From: VAZQ01 sp963758945 | GTDB lineage: Bacteria > Pseudomonadota > Alphaproteobacteria > Rhizobiales > Xanthobacteraceae | Reading direction: 5' to 3' | Length of the DNA stretch: 64,000 nt | NCBI GenBank assembly: GCA_963758945.1 | Contig: CAVWXY010000008.1 | Location: 62,001 to 126,000 of the forward strand | Part shown: positions 44,806-54,602 of the stretch, one piece after another | Layout: each line of letters begins with the position of its first letter | Position numbering within the stretch: the first letter of the stretch is position 1 | Translations under genes and position numbers: made by a program | Notes under the pieces: generated by a model | Seen by the model: only the letters and a program-made list of their open reading frames with translations | Database searches by the model: none | What the model was told of the DNA's origin: nothing

Positions 44806-45768
44806 CTAATTGATCGAGATGTTGGCCTCTTTGGCGAGCCTGGTCCAGGTCGCCAACTGGCTCGCCACCAGCGCGCGCATCTCGGCCGGCGTCGTGGCGC
44901 GCGGGTCGCCGCCCATCCCTTCGAGCTTGCCCTTCACCTCGGGAACGGCAATGGCACGACGCAGCTCGGCATTGAGCTTGTCGACGATGGGCTTGGGCAG
45001 TTTCGCCGGGCCGGCGAGCCCGGTCCAGGAGATGACTTCGAATCCGGGGAGACCCTGCTCTGCAACCGTCGGCACGTCGGGGAAATCGCGCCAGCGGGTC
45101 TTGGCGGTGACGGCGAGCGCTCGGAACTCGCCCGAGCGGACACGCGCGCTGATCGGTCCCGACGTCGCCGCGATGAAATCGATGTCGCCCTGCAGAAGGG
45201 CGGTGATCGCCGGCGCCTCGCCGCGGTAGGGAATGTGCAGGAACTTGGTCTTGGTCTCGTTGGCCATGAGCTCGACCGTGGTGTGCAGGATCGAGCCGAC
45301 GCCGGCGGAGCCGTATTTCAGGGCGCCGGGATCCTTGCGTGCCGCGTCGATCAAGTCCGTGAGAGTCTGGAAGCGCGAGTCCTTGCGCACGCAAATGAGG
45401 AAAGGATAGAAGCTCGCAACCGAAATCCATTCGAAATCGTCGACGACCTTGTAGTTGACGTTGCGGGACAGCGCGCCGTGCGCCGGATGCGCGCTGGGAA
45501 CGACCAGGAGCGTGTAGCCGTCCGGATCGCTGCGCGCCACGGCCTCGGCGGCAAGGCTGCCGGCGACGCCGGGCTTGGCTTCGACGATGATCGATTGGCC
45601 CAGCCCTTTCGACATCTCGTTGCCCAGCAGCCTCGCGATGATGTCGACGTTCCCGCCCGGCGGGAAGCCGTGCATGAACTTGACCGGGTGATTAGGGTAG
45701 TCCTGCGCCGCCGCTGCACTGGTGAGCGCGGCTAGCACCACGAGCACGCCGAAGGCTGTTCTGCTCAT
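44806..45768 (-). CDS. Bug/TctC-family periplasmic substrate-binding protein
   Basis: 320 residues, intact. Signal peptide RTAFGVLVVLAALTSAAAAQ, then DYPNHPVKFMHGFPPGGNVDIIARLLGNEM, VVEAKPGVAGSLAAEAVARSDPDGYTLLV and HIPYRGEAPAITALLQGDIDFIAATSG, the normal order of Bug motifs. The protein binds a small organic acid or similar compound in the periplasm, or senses it. No TctAB partner genes. It is 76 bases after the VOC gene on the same strand, so the two may be co-transcribed and the ligand could be the substrate of that enzyme. Confidence 0.93.
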   Translation of the reverse strand: MSRTAFGVLVVLAALTSAAAAQDYPNHPVKFMHGFPPGGNVDIIARLLGNEMSKGLGQSIIVEAKPGVAGSLAAEAVARSDPDGYTLLVVPSAHPAHGALSRNVNYKVVDDFEWISVASFYPFLICVRKDSRFQTLTDLIDAARKDPGALKYGSAGVGSILHTTVELMANETKTKFLHIPYRGEAPAITALLQGDIDFIAATSGPISARVRSGEFRALAVTAKTRWRDFPDVPTVAEQGLPGFEVISWTGLAGPAKLPKPIVDKLNAELRRAIAVPEVKGKLEGMGGDPRATTPAEMRALVASQLATWTRLAKEANISIN

Positions 45769-45844
45769 TGGATCCTCTCCCGTACGCCGAACACGATCGG
45801 CCCGCCACGGGCCCGCGAGGCCGTCCCGCATCAGGTCGCAGCAC

Positions 45845-46732
45845 CTACTCCCGCTGCCTGAGATAGTCCGGGGTCGGCGGCGGACCCCAGATGTCGGTCG
45901 GAAATGTCCACACCTTCGGCACCTGCGGCCGGTCGCGATGCCACGGCCGCGGGTCGAAATAGCCCAGCAACTCGTCCAGCATCTTGTCGAGCTCGGTGAA
46001 CATTTCGATGATCTGGTCGTCGGGATTGCGGTGATAGGTATAAACGTTGTGGCCCGGCCCGTGCCGGCCCGGCCCCCAGATGATCGGGATGTTCTTGCCG
46101 CCGAGGAAGTCGCAGGCGGCCTGGACGTGCGCCCAGTCCTTCAGCTCGAAGGCGATGTGGTGCATCTGGGTGCGTTTCCCGCGCACGAAATTCACGGTGT
46201 GATGATCCGGGCCGCAGCGCATGAAGACGAACCAGTCCTGGATCCAGTCGGAGACACGAAATCCGAGTACGCGACTGTAGAAGTCGGCATACTGCTTCGG
46301 TTCCGGCACCACGAACGCAAGGTGGCCCAACTTCATCGGGCCGATGCCGGCGACCTGCCGGTTATTGCCGATCGGCTTCTGGGCGGCGAACACCTCGCAG
46401 ACCGTGCCCTTGGGGTCCTCGAACGCCAGCATCCTGGGGATGCCGGGCGTCGGATCGTTGCGCGCCTGGCAGCGCACGCCCTCGGCCTCGATGCCGCGGC
46501 GAATCTCGTCGAGATCGGTCTCCGGCGCGACCTGGAAGGCCAGACGCGCGCAGCGGGGGCTGTCGCCCTTTTCGAGCTGGACCGCAAGGTCCCCGAGCTT
46601 GGTCGCGAGGAAGGCGCGTCCGTTCTCCCGCTCCGCCAGCGCAAGGCCGGCGATCTCGGTGAAATAGGCGATCTGCCGATCGAGATCCGGCGTCTCGAAC
46701 GTCGCGTGACTGATGCGCTTGACGTTGATCAT
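45845..46732 (-). CDS. VOC-superfamily protein resembling type I extradiol dioxygenase
   Basis: 295 residues with two VOC modules: INVKRISHATFETPDLDRQIAYFTEIAGL and MKLGHLAFVVPEPKQYADFYSRVLGFRVSDW. In the second module His137 (GHLAFVV), His191/192 (QMHHIAFELKDWAHV) and Glu243 (DQIIEMFTEL) provide the 2-His-1-Glu iron site of extradiol ring-cleaving dioxygenases. A Trp/Pro-rich tail ends the protein. A catechol-type or related aromatic substrate is likely. The neighbouring Bug gene supports use of an imported aromatic acid. Confidence 0.9.
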   Translation of the reverse strand: MINVKRISHATFETPDLDRQIAYFTEIAGLALAERENGRAFLATKLGDLAVQLEKGDSPRCARLAFQVAPETDLDEIRRGIEAEGVRCQARNDPTPGIPRMLAFEDPKGTVCEVFAAQKPIGNNRQVAGIGPMKLGHLAFVVPEPKQYADFYSRVLGFRVSDWIQDWFVFMRCGPDHHTVNFVRGKRTQMHHIAFELKDWAHVQAACDFLGGKNIPIIWGPGRHGPGHNVYTYHRNPDDQIIEMFTELDKMLDELLGYFDPRPWHRDRPQVPKVWTFPTDIWGPPPTPDYLRQRE

Positions 46733-47282
46733 GGGGAGCACTCCGAAGCTTGGCGGCGGTTGGTCATTCGGCGAACCGATATCCTCCGGGAGGGCCGGTC
46801 TTCGTACAATGCGCATTCTCGCCCCGGCTGCCAAGACCGGCGGCGCTTTCCTGGCATGCCTGCCACGTGCGGCGCCGCAATCGCCTCGTCGGTCAGATCG
46901 CGCGCTGCAAAAAAGCCCCAATTCGCTCGATCGCTTCGCGCCCTTCCGGCAGTGGCGCTTCTTCACGGCGCGCAAGGCCAAACGCAGGACCTCAGCTCGC
47001 ACACTCACCGCTGCACCGCCTGCTCGTCAGCCGCCCACCGGCACCTGCCGACGCCCGGGGTTGAGCGAGAGTGTGAATGCCGCGATAAAGCCCTCGGCTC
47101 GTCTCGCGATCGAATCGAGATGGTCCGCCGGCCGGCCGGCGCGCCTCCTTTGGCGGGACAGCGAGCGAGGGAACCATAGGACTTGTCGCAAATGCAGCAG
47201 GACTTCGGTTTACCCCACCCGGTGGGACTGCTTGCATTCTATTTTGCCATCGTGGGAAATTGCACAGGCGGTTCGCAGCAGT
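46733..47282. other. Intergenic region between divergent VOC and acyltransferase genes
   Basis: 550 bases. No gene supported. The region just before the acyltransferase (47180-47280) is less GC-rich and includes ccccacccggtgggac, a short dyad (47213-47229). Promoters for both flanking genes should lie here but I cannot place them. Confidence 0.35.
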
Positions 47283-48491
47283 ATGTCCAAATCCAGCCTT
47301 GCCCTCGGTAACTTGCGCGGCTTCACCATCCTGATGGTGGTGGCGTTCCATTCCTTCATCGCTTATCTGGGCTCGCAACCCGCTTCGGCGCCGCCTTTCG
47401 ACAGCCCGCCGTATAGCTGGAGGGCGAACCCGATCATCGACAGCGATCGCTGGTTCGGATTCGATCTGTTCTGTGCCTTCGAATACATTCACCTGATGCA
47501 GTTGATGTTCTTTCTGTCCGGCCTGTTCGTTTGGTCCAGTTTGCTTCGCAAAGGCGGGAAGAGATTTCTTTACGACCGCCTCCTGCGCCTCGGTGTGCCA
47601 TTCGTCGTCGGGCTATATCTGCTGATGCCGCTGGCCTACTATCCGGTCTATCGCGTCACCGCGGTTGATCAGAGTTGGTCAGCATTCTGGACGCACTGGA
47701 TCGCGTTGCCGTTCTGGCCGAGCGGACCGATGTGGTTCTTGTGGCTCCTGCTGGCGCTCAACATGGCGGCCGCCGGACTCCACGGGTTGATCCCGCGCTC
47801 GGGCGAGCTTTTGGGTCGGCTGTCGGCCGGCGCCGGCGCCCATCCGGAGCGGTTCTTCATCGCCTTGGTGAGTGTCTCCGCTTTGGCCTATATCCCCCTG
47901 TCCGCGGTTTTTGAGCCCTGGCAATGGCTGCAATTCGGCCCGTTCGCCTTTCAGCCTAGCTTGGCGCCGCAATACGTCGTCTATTTTTTCGCCGGCCTCG
48001 GTGTCGGAGCCTATGGGCTCGAGCGCGGTCTGCTCGGGCCGGATGGAATGCTGGCGCGGCGCTGGCCCTTGTGGCTCGTTGGCGCGGCCGCGGCCTTCCT
48101 GCTGTGGATCATTCCGACCGCGCTGATCGTGAAGGGAGCAGACGCAGCCCCGGCGGGGCTGCAAACGATCGCCGACCTTGGCTTCGTGCTGTCCGCTGCG
48201 TCCGCCTGCTTCGCTCTGGCCGGGATGTTCCTGCGCTTCGCCGCCGCACGTCGGCCGATACTCGGCAGTCTTTCGGAGCACGCCTACGGCATCTATCTCG
48301 TCCACTACGTATTCGTGATCTGGCTGCAATACATTTTGATCGGCGCGCCGTTGCTCGCCGTCGCCAAGGCTGCGATCGTGTTTACCTGCGCGCTCGTCCT
48401 GAGCTGGGCGACCACCGCTACCGTGTGCCGAATTCCCATCGGCGCACGCCTGATGGGCGGCAAGCGCAGCGAATGGGCGCGCGCGCCCTGA
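47283..48491 (+). CDS. Acyltransferase 3 family integral membrane protein (OpgC/OafA-like)
   Basis: 402 residues with about ten membrane helices. The N-terminal helix holds LGNLRGFTILMVVAFHSFIAYLG, with the family's conserved His; later FEYIHLMQLMFFLSGLFVWSSLLRKGGKRFLYDRLLRLGVPF, GPMWFLWLLLALNMAAAGLH and EHAYGIYLVHYVFVIWLQYIL. Enzymes of this family move acyl or succinyl groups onto periplasmic or extracytoplasmic sugars. The FLYDRLLRLGVPF and YGIYLVHY motifs suit OpgC-like members. Acceptor unknown; a glycosyltransferase lies nearby at 49030. Confidence 0.92.
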   Translation: MSKSSLALGNLRGFTILMVVAFHSFIAYLGSQPASAPPFDSPPYSWRANPIIDSDRWFGFDLFCAFEYIHLMQLMFFLSGLFVWSSLLRKGGKRFLYDRLLRLGVPFVVGLYLLMPLAYYPVYRVTAVDQSWSAFWTHWIALPFWPSGPMWFLWLLLALNMAAAGLHGLIPRSGELLGRLSAGAGAHPERFFIALVSVSALAYIPLSAVFEPWQWLQFGPFAFQPSLAPQYVVYFFAGLGVGAYGLERGLLGPDGMLARRWPLWLVGAAAAFLLWIIPTALIVKGADAAPAGLQTIADLGFVLSAASACFALAGMFLRFAAARRPILGSLSEHAYGIYLVHYVFVIWLQYILIGAPLLAVAKAAIVFTCALVLSWATTATVCRIPIGARLMGGKRSEWARAP

Positions 48492-48581
48492 ACCGCGATG
48501 GAAGCTGGCCGGACCAAGTGGCGCTATGCGGCGTACTTAGCCTCGCGAAGGGTATCTTTCCGCTGGTGTCCCGAGTTCACA

Positions 48582-48818
48582 CTAGGCTGCTGCGCTTCGT
48601 TCGCGCCGCAATTGACCGATCGCGCCGTTTGCGAGGCGCCACAAGTCCCGCTCGCCATTCTGGGCCAATCGCGTCAGGTTCTTGGCCAACCCGGTGCGCA
48701 ATTCGTCCTTGTCGTTGTGTGCGAGTTCGGGATCGGTTCTGACGAACTGCCAAGACTTGTCGAACGCGGCGTCGACGAGATCGGCGATTGCAGGGTCGAG
48801 ATTTGCCTCCCGTGGCAT
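48582..48818 (-). CDS. Small conserved hypothetical protein (78 aa)
   Basis: A strong ribosome site (GGGGAGGAG) precedes ATG 48818. The protein, MPREANLDPAIADLVDAAFDKSWQFVRTDPELAHNDKDELRTGLAKNLTRLAQNGERDLWRLANGAIGQLRRE, is helical and charged with no membrane segment. It resembles small soluble proteins common in Bradyrhizobium-like genomes. The 90-base gap to the acyltransferase stop makes the two convergent. Confidence 0.75.
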   Translation of the reverse strand: MPREANLDPAIADLVDAAFDKSWQFVRTDPELAHNDKDELRTGLAKNLTRLAQNGERDLWRLANGAIGQLRRERSAAA

Positions 48819-49029
48819 CAACTCCTCCCCTAGATATTCTTTGTCTTTGTATCTCACGAGAGTGGAGGCCAGTCCAGCGCGGAAGCTTATGCTGCGCTGC
48901 CGTATATTGCTGCACTGCCAACGCCGATGTTAGACATCGAGCGGCCCGGTGGCTTTCTTCGTCGGCTTCTTGCCGCCTTGCGCGGGTCGACGATCATCGG
49001 TAGCCGATACGGGATTCAGGGCTACGGCA

Positions 49030-49872
49030 GTGGTCATACCGGACAACAGCGGCTGGCAGCTTCGCGACTGCGAGCAGATTATTACAGGCAATGTCGGGCT
49101 GCTGGGTCGCCGGCACTTTTTGATCGGGATCACGCGCCTGCGCAACGAGGCGCTCATTCTGCGCGACACCCTGGACTACGTGGGCAGGCAGGTCGACGCG
49201 ATCATCGCCTATGAGGACGCGAGTACCGATTCGACGCTGGAAATTCTGCGTCACCATCCGAGCGTCGCGCTGGTGGTGTCAAACGGATCGTGGGAGGAGG
49301 ACGTCGAGGCGCGTCGGATTGCCGAACGGCGACATCGCGGACTCTTGCTGCAGATCGCGCGTGCGCAGCTCGGGTTCGACTGGATGTTTTGCTTCGATGC
49401 GGACGAGCGGGTGACCGGCGACCTGCGAGGCTTCCTGGAAGGGCCGCGCGCGAGCGACTGCGACGGCGTGCAGGTTCGGCTTTTTGATGCCTACATGACG
49501 CCCGAGGATCATGCGCCCTATCAACCCGACCGGGAACTGGTGGGATTTCGGCGGTTTTTCGGTCCGGAGGAGAGGGATATTCTGATGCTCTGGCGGAACC
49601 GCCGGGAGGTCATCTTCGGGGGACAGCATGCCCGGGAGCCGAGCGGCATCGAACGCGTGCGGACCGAACTTTACTGCCAGCATTACGGCAAGTCGCTGTC
49701 GGTCGAGCACTGGGAGGAGACCTGCGACTACTACATCCGGCATTTCCCTTTCGATACCTACGGACGTAAATGGCTCGATCGCAAAGGCCGGGCAATCCAT
49801 ACCCAATCCGATTTCATGCGGCCTCTCTACGAATGGGGTGACGCGCTGTTCGCGAACGCGGTCAAAATCTGA
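49030..49872 (+). CDS. Family 2 glycosyltransferase-like protein
   Basis: About 280 residues from GTG 49030 (an in-frame GTG at 48949 is possible). LIGITRLRNEALILRDTLDYVGRQVDAIIAYEDASTDSTLEIL is the nucleotide-sugar-binding start of GT-A enzymes, and DWMFCFDADERVTGDLRGFL carries the DxD-type metal motif (DADER). LFDAYMTPEDHAPYQPDRELVGFRRFFGPEERDILMLWRNR is the acceptor region. No membrane helix is seen, so it acts in the cytoplasm, perhaps on surface glycan. The adjacent genes give no complete glycan cluster. Confidence 0.85.
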   Translation: MVIPDNSGWQLRDCEQIITGNVGLLGRRHFLIGITRLRNEALILRDTLDYVGRQVDAIIAYEDASTDSTLEILRHHPSVALVVSNGSWEEDVEARRIAERRHRGLLLQIARAQLGFDWMFCFDADERVTGDLRGFLEGPRASDCDGVQVRLFDAYMTPEDHAPYQPDRELVGFRRFFGPEERDILMLWRNRREVIFGGQHAREPSGIERVRTELYCQHYGKSLSVEHWEETCDYYIRHFPFDTYGRKWLDRKGRAIHTQSDFMRPLYEWGDALFANAVKI

Positions 49873-50273
49873 CCGCGCAGGAGCGGAAGCCCCCGCGCGG
49901 CAATGGCGCCGAAACATCGGCAGGTGGCCGCTTTAGAGCGGTTCGACCGCGACCTTGCGGAATTTGACGACGAGCCCCATGGCGAGGGCGAATGCGCGGG
50001 TCGATGCGCGTTGCATGGTGCTCGCCCTGTGCGCAGACGATGTGGCGTTTCCCTGATAGACGATGGCGTTGCCGCCATGCTCCGACGGTTCTTGCCGAGA
50101 TTTCCCGGTGTCCACGCTGGCGCATATCCTAGGAGTTTTGCGGGCTGCCTGGAAGCCGGACGCAACCGGTGATCCGCGCAGCAATAGACCTTTCCATCGT
50201 GCGATGTAGGAGCGCACGGTCTGCGGCCGTTCGGGAGCCTGACAAGCGGGAAGGGCCGACGCTAACATGGGGC
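49873..50273. other. Intergenic region; possible 27-residue peptide on the minus strand
   Basis: 401 bases. The best small frame runs on the minus strand 50016-49933 (MQRASTRAFALAMGLVVKFRKVAVEPL) with AGGGCGAG upstream. It could encode an amphipathic peptide, but there is no other support. Confidence 0.3.
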
Positions 50274-51692
50274 ATGGTTCTGTTCGAATGGACGCTCGCG
50301 CTGCTGCTCGGCGCCGTGCTCGTCGCAAGTCTCGCGCGTCGCCTCGAGGTTCCTTATCCCGCCCTGCTTGCGCTCGCTGGCGCCACACTTGCCTTCCTGC
50401 CGTTCGCGCCGTCCATTGAGATCGCACCGGACCTCGCTTTGGCGCTCTTCGTCGCGCCTGTCCTTCTCGATGCGGCGTTCGATACCTCGCCGCGTGACCT
50501 CAAGCGCTATGCGCTGTCGCTTGCTTCGTTGGCGTTCGTCGCGGTCGTATTGACGACGGCCGCGGTGGCGCTGGTCGGCTGGAAGATTGCCGGCCTTCCG
50601 ATCGCCGCCGCCGTCGCCCTCGGCGCGATCGTCGCGCCACCCGACGCCGTGGCCGCGGCGGCCGTGCTCGGCCAGTTCCGCCCGCCGCGCCGGATCGTGG
50701 CCGTGTTGCAGAGCGAGAGCCTGCTCAACGATGCGACAGCGCTACTGATCTACCGGTTGGCCGTCATGGCGGCTGCCGGATCGCTCGTGCCGAGCACCGC
50801 CGCTCCGATGATGGCGCTCTCGGCGATCGGCAGCCTGGTCGCGGGCTACGGTCTCGCGCGGCTGTTTCTTCTCGCGATCGCGCGGGTGCGCGATCCGGCC
50901 AGCGGAACCATCCTGCAGTTCGTCAGTACCTTTGGCGTCTGGATTCTTGCCGAACGGATCGGTCTATCCGCGATCATCACCATGGTGGTCTACGCGATGA
51001 CGCTGGCGCGTTCCGCGCCGCGGCGCACGCCCGCCCGCAACAGCATCAGTTCCTATTCGGTCTGGGAGACCGCGGTCTTTGTGCTGAATGTGCTTGCCTT
51101 CGTCCTGATGGGATTGCAGGTACGGCCGATCCTGGGCCGTTTGACCGAAGAGAGCCGGCTCGAAGCCCTCGCGTTGGGTATCGCCATTCTTGCGACGGTC
51201 ATACTTGTCCGGCTGGCCTGGGTGCTCGGCTGCGGCGCCGTCATTAGATTTATCAGCCGCTTGCCGCTGCCGCGCGTGCACGCCGAGCAGCCGGATGTTC
51301 GCGGCGATCTGCTCATCGGCTGGTGCGGCATGCGCGGCCTCGTCACCCTGGCGACGGCGTTTGGATTGCCGATCGATTTTCCCGGCCGCGATCCGATCCT
51401 GCTCACCGCGTTCTGCGTCGTTCTCGGCACGCTCGTGGTGCAGGGCATGACCCTGAAACCGCTGCTGCGGCTTCTCCGCCTCGAAACCGATCGCTCGGTC
51501 GAGCAGGAAGTGTCGCGCGGGCGCGTCGCGGTCATGCAGGCGGCATTGGACAGTCTCGACGGCGAGCCGTCGAGCGCCGCCGCGGCGGTTCGCGAGCAAT
51601 ATGCCGCCGCCCGCGCGGTGGCGGAGAATCCCGCCGACCCCCAGGCAGCGACGGATTACGACGATCTGCGTCTGCGCGCCATCAAGAGTTAG
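50274..51692 (+). CDS. CPA1-family Na+/H+ antiporter, interrupted by an in-frame amber codon
   Basis: 472 residues to TAG 51690-51692. About twelve helices; conserved features are GAIVAPPDAVAAAAVL (the transport site with PPDA), VLQSESLLNDATALLIYRLAV and GWCGMRGLVTLATAF. After the TAG the same frame continues for 43 codons (RQALERLRAQGAIGDEAYHRLEEETDWAELDAAP...) to a TAA at 51822-51824. That reading has the usual soluble C-terminal tail of these antiporters, so the TAG looks like a nonsense mutation or sequencing error. Cytoplasmic pH/Na+ homeostasis is the expected role. Confidence 0.93.
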   Translation: MVLFEWTLALLLGAVLVASLARRLEVPYPALLALAGATLAFLPFAPSIEIAPDLALALFVAPVLLDAAFDTSPRDLKRYALSLASLAFVAVVLTTAAVALVGWKIAGLPIAAAVALGAIVAPPDAVAAAAVLGQFRPPRRIVAVLQSESLLNDATALLIYRLAVMAAAGSLVPSTAAPMMALSAIGSLVAGYGLARLFLLAIARVRDPASGTILQFVSTFGVWILAERIGLSAIITMVVYAMTLARSAPRRTPARNSISSYSVWETAVFVLNVLAFVLMGLQVRPILGRLTEESRLEALALGIAILATVILVRLAWVLGCGAVIRFISRLPLPRVHAEQPDVRGDLLIGWCGMRGLVTLATAFGLPIDFPGRDPILLTAFCVVLGTLVVQGMTLKPLLRLLRLETDRSVEQEVSRGRVAVMQAALDSLDGEPSSAAAAVREQYAAARAVAENPADPQAATDYDDLRLRAIKS

Positions 51693-51987
51693 CGTCAGGC
51701 GCTCGAGCGCCTGCGCGCGCAGGGAGCGATCGGGGACGAGGCTTATCACCGGTTGGAGGAGGAGACCGACTGGGCCGAGCTCGACGCAGCGCCTGCCGGC
51801 CATTTCCATCCGCTGACCACGTAACACGGATCAAGCGCGCATCGCGGACGCGCGATGGTCAAGCATCCGCCGGAGCCAGGCCCCGCATCGCGCTCTTCTC
51901 GGTAACCCGCAAGACAGGCGTGTTTGCCTCGCGGCGGCGACACGCGTGCCGACATGGAACAGACGGGAATCATCCGGCGCGGGCCAG

Positions 51988-53238
51988 TCATGGCGAGCGC
52001 TTGCCGCGCCGAGCGGCGATCGCTTGCTCGGCGGCCGCGACACCGGTGAGGTAGGCGCCGTGTGCGGTGGAATACTCATGCCGCGAGCACGCCTCGCCGG
52101 CGAAGAATAGGCGCTCATCCACCGGCGCGGCGAGAGCCTCGCGGCAGTCGGCCTTGCCCGGCAACGCATAGGAGTAGGAACCTCGGGAGAACGGATCGAT
52201 GCCCCATGGATGAAGTCGAAGCGGCTTCATCCGGCGGGCGAACCCGCTGCCCAGCAGTGCGACCAGTTCGGCAAGCGCGAAGTCGAAGAACGCATGCTCG
52301 CCGCCTGCTTCGAGATCTGCCGCCAGGGATCCCCCGAAATAAGCCTCGATCTGAGGCCGGCCGAAGGGCCGGAAGTGATAGGCTCCCGTCCTGCTCCGGT
52401 CGGTGCGGCCGAACAGGCGGCTGTCCTTGTCGAATTCATCGGCACCGGACAACGACAGGAACAATTTGTCCGCAAGCCCAAGGGGCAGGCCGGCGGCGGC
52501 TCGGGTTTTCTCGGGCAGGGTCGGGGTAAAGCGGAGCTTCTCTTCGGCGATGAGGGCGCTCGGGAGCGTAATGATGACTGCGTCCGCGGTGATCGCGCCG
52601 TCCGCGGTCTCCACCCCCAATCGCCGCCCGCCGCGGTCGATCCGCCGCACCGGGCAACCGAGGACGACCGGCAATCCGGCGCCGTGGGCGGCGATCGTCG
52701 CGCCGTACCCCTCGACGACCCGCCAGTTCACGCCGCTGTCGTCGTAGCGGCGGAAATCCCGCGCCGATACCCGGTCAAGTTCCGCCCCGCTTGCGTAGGT
52801 GCTGATCGCGTCGATCAAGCCGTTCCAGCGGCCGAATGGCTCGAGGAAGGCCGCGGAGGCAACGTCCGGCTCCCGCTCCGAAAGCGCCTCGCGCCGCTGA
52901 TGGAACCGTTGCAATGCCTCGAGAAAGGCAGCCTGCTCCGCAAGCGGGAAGCCAACCGGGGCCGAGCGTCGCGTCCAGGGCGGCGGTGTCCGGTCGATCA
53001 AGCGGCCTTGCGCCTCCGCGATCTCCCGCCAGGGATTGCGGTCGGCGGAATGCAGCCAGCCGCAGCCGAGATCGATTGGATATCCCGCGCCGTCGTCGAT
53101 CGTCCATGCCCGTCCGCCCAGCCGCGGCCGCGCCTCGACGATGAGACAATCGATATGGTGGTCCTTAAGCCGCCGGCCCGCGGCGATACCCGCCGCGCCG
53201 CCGCCGACAATCACTACCTCGGTATCGCTGCTGGCCAC
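51988..53238 (-). CDS. Flavin-containing amine oxidoreductase
   Basis: 416 residues. FAD motif TEVVIVGGGAAGIAAGRRLKDHHIDCLIVEARPRLGGRAWT at the N-terminus, then YPIDLGCGWLHSADRNPW, and near the end RLFFAGEACSRHEYSTAHGAYLTGVAAAEQAI, the FAD-contact segment of monoamine oxidase/polyamine-oxidase-like enzymes. It oxidises an amine, using O2 or a quinone. No signal peptide is obvious. It lies on the opposite strand to the antiporter and is not in an operon. Confidence 0.93.
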   Translation of the reverse strand: MASSDTEVVIVGGGAAGIAAGRRLKDHHIDCLIVEARPRLGGRAWTIDDGAGYPIDLGCGWLHSADRNPWREIAEAQGRLIDRTPPPWTRRSAPVGFPLAEQAAFLEALQRFHQRREALSEREPDVASAAFLEPFGRWNGLIDAISTYASGAELDRVSARDFRRYDDSGVNWRVVEGYGATIAAHGAGLPVVLGCPVRRIDRGGRRLGVETADGAITADAVIITLPSALIAEEKLRFTPTLPEKTRAAAGLPLGLADKLFLSLSGADEFDKDSRLFGRTDRSRTGAYHFRPFGRPQIEAYFGGSLAADLEAGGEHAFFDFALAELVALLGSGFARRMKPLRLHPWGIDPFSRGSYSYALPGKADCREALAAPVDERLFFAGEACSRHEYSTAHGAYLTGVAAAEQAIAARRGKRSP

Positions 53239-53784
53239 GCGCTTCTGCGATGATTGGACGCTCGATCGAGCAGCCTACAAGGATTGCGATGCTGCGGGGA
53301 ATGCCATGGTCGCAAGCGTCCTCGGCAGCTGGAGCAAGAAACGGAGGGTAAGCCAAACGCTCATCTGGCACCCGCGCGTTGCCGCGGGCTGCGACGAGGA
53401 GGTTCCTGGCGGAAAGCGGTGGCTCGGCCCAGTGCTTGGGGCTGAGAATAGAGGCTAGTAACGACTAGCAGGCACCGAGGCCGAGCCGCGGCAACCGTCT
53501 CATCTTCGAATCGAATGCGCGAGTCGTTCTCGGTGGAAACCTAAATGATCGCTTAACAACGGTATCATGGGGCTCGATCGCGGACCCCAGCACGGGAACC
53601 CGCTCCGATGCGACGTCGGATTTGCGATGCAGATGGTGGTCCGGCCACGGGCTTCCCGGTGCGGGGCGGTCACTTCGGGCGGATGAAGCCGGGCGTATCC
53701 GGGTAGTCCAAATGAACCAAGCCGGCCTGCCGCGCGACTAACCGTAAGGCGCCGCGCGTCTGCGGGCGGCCGAGTGGGGGGACC
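53239..53784. other. Non-coding gap
   Basis: 546 bases with no supported gene. 53530-53560 is slightly AT-rich (ctaaatgatcgcttaacaac). No repeats or palindromes that I trust. Confidence 0.35.
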
Positions 53785-54060
53785 ATGCTCATCCTCAAGT
53801 ATTTCGTCGTCGTCGGCGCCGCGCTCACTGCCGGGCTCATTGCGCTGAACGCGCACCTGACAGCGCCCGTCCCGGTCAAGCCGGCGGCGGTGCATGCTGC
53901 CGTGACGACGGCGCCGCCTCCCGCTGTCGAGCCGGAGCCGGTCGATGCCGCCGTCTCCGCAGCCCCCACGCCGCAAGCACCGGCCAAAGCTGCTCCTTCC
54001 TCGCGGCGATCGAGCGCCGGCCATAAGAAGCGACACGCGGGTAGCGCAGCGGTGCGATAG
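53785..54060 (+). CDS. Small Pro/Ala-rich membrane-anchored protein (91 aa)
   Basis: A hydrophobic N-terminal segment (LILKYFVVVGAALTAGLIALNAHL) is followed by an Ala/Pro/Val-rich linker and a basic C-terminus SSRRSSAGHKKRHAGSAAVR. It could be an uncleaved signal anchor with a periplasmic tail that contacts peptidoglycan or other anions. AGTGGGGGG lies before ATG 53785. Similar short proteins are common in Bradyrhizobium-like genomes; function unknown. Confidence 0.65.
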   Translation: MLILKYFVVVGAALTAGLIALNAHLTAPVPVKPAAVHAAVTTAPPPAVEPEPVDAAVSAAPTPQAPAKAAPSSRRSSAGHKKRHAGSAAVR

Positions 54061-54347
54061 TGCGCCGCGCAGAGCCGCGCTCGCTTCCAGGTCGTCTCCA
54101 CTTCGAGAGCGAAGCCGGCTGCGGTCCGCAAGGGGATCGACGCCGCTACTGACCGACTTTGACTCGGCGATGCGCCGCGACACCGGCACTGGTGGTATCC
54201 GGTAGCACGTGAGCTGATGCCGTCCGGATCCGCCGGGCGAAACCGTGTGGGATTTTTGCAACGTTTTTTATTTTTTTGAACAAGGTCAAAGTCCGGATCC
54301 GATTTCGTGTTTCGATGTCGCCGGGTGGCAACAACGGGGGCGTCTCA

Positions 54348-54515
54348 ATGCATCAGTCTACATGGATAGTTCTTCTGCTTCTGATGTTCGGAGAGATTGC
54401 TATCCTGGCGTTCGCAGGTTTCGTTCTGTGGTTCGCGGGGGAATTCGGCGACGCGCCCAAATGGAGAAGCTTGCGCGGATCGCGCAAGTTTGGCGGCGGC
54501 CGCGGAGCAGGCTGA
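54348..54515 (+). CDS. Small single-helix membrane protein (55 aa)
   Basis: ATG 54348, after a G-rich stretch, opens MHQSTWIVLLLLMFGEIAILAFAGFVLWFAGEFGDAPKWRSLRGSRKFGGGRGAG: one membrane helix and a basic tail on the positive-inside side. The upstream DNA (54241-54290) is unusually T-rich (cgttttttatttttttgaac), which could hold a promoter. A small protein of this kind is plausible but unconfirmed. Confidence 0.4.
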   Translation: MHQSTWIVLLLLMFGEIAILAFAGFVLWFAGEFGDAPKWRSLRGSRKFGGGRGAG

Positions 54516-54602
54516 GCCGCCTCCAGATTCCTTCCGAGCGGCCTCCCGCGCTACGCGACGTGAGCGTTCCGACTTGCGCGCCGCATCGCGAGTGCGCTTG
54601 AC

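Noticed and set aside
46713..47282. Long N-terminal extension of the acyltransferase
   Set aside because: The extension is basic low-complexity sequence without ribosome site; the family begins at MSKSSLALGNLRGF (47283).
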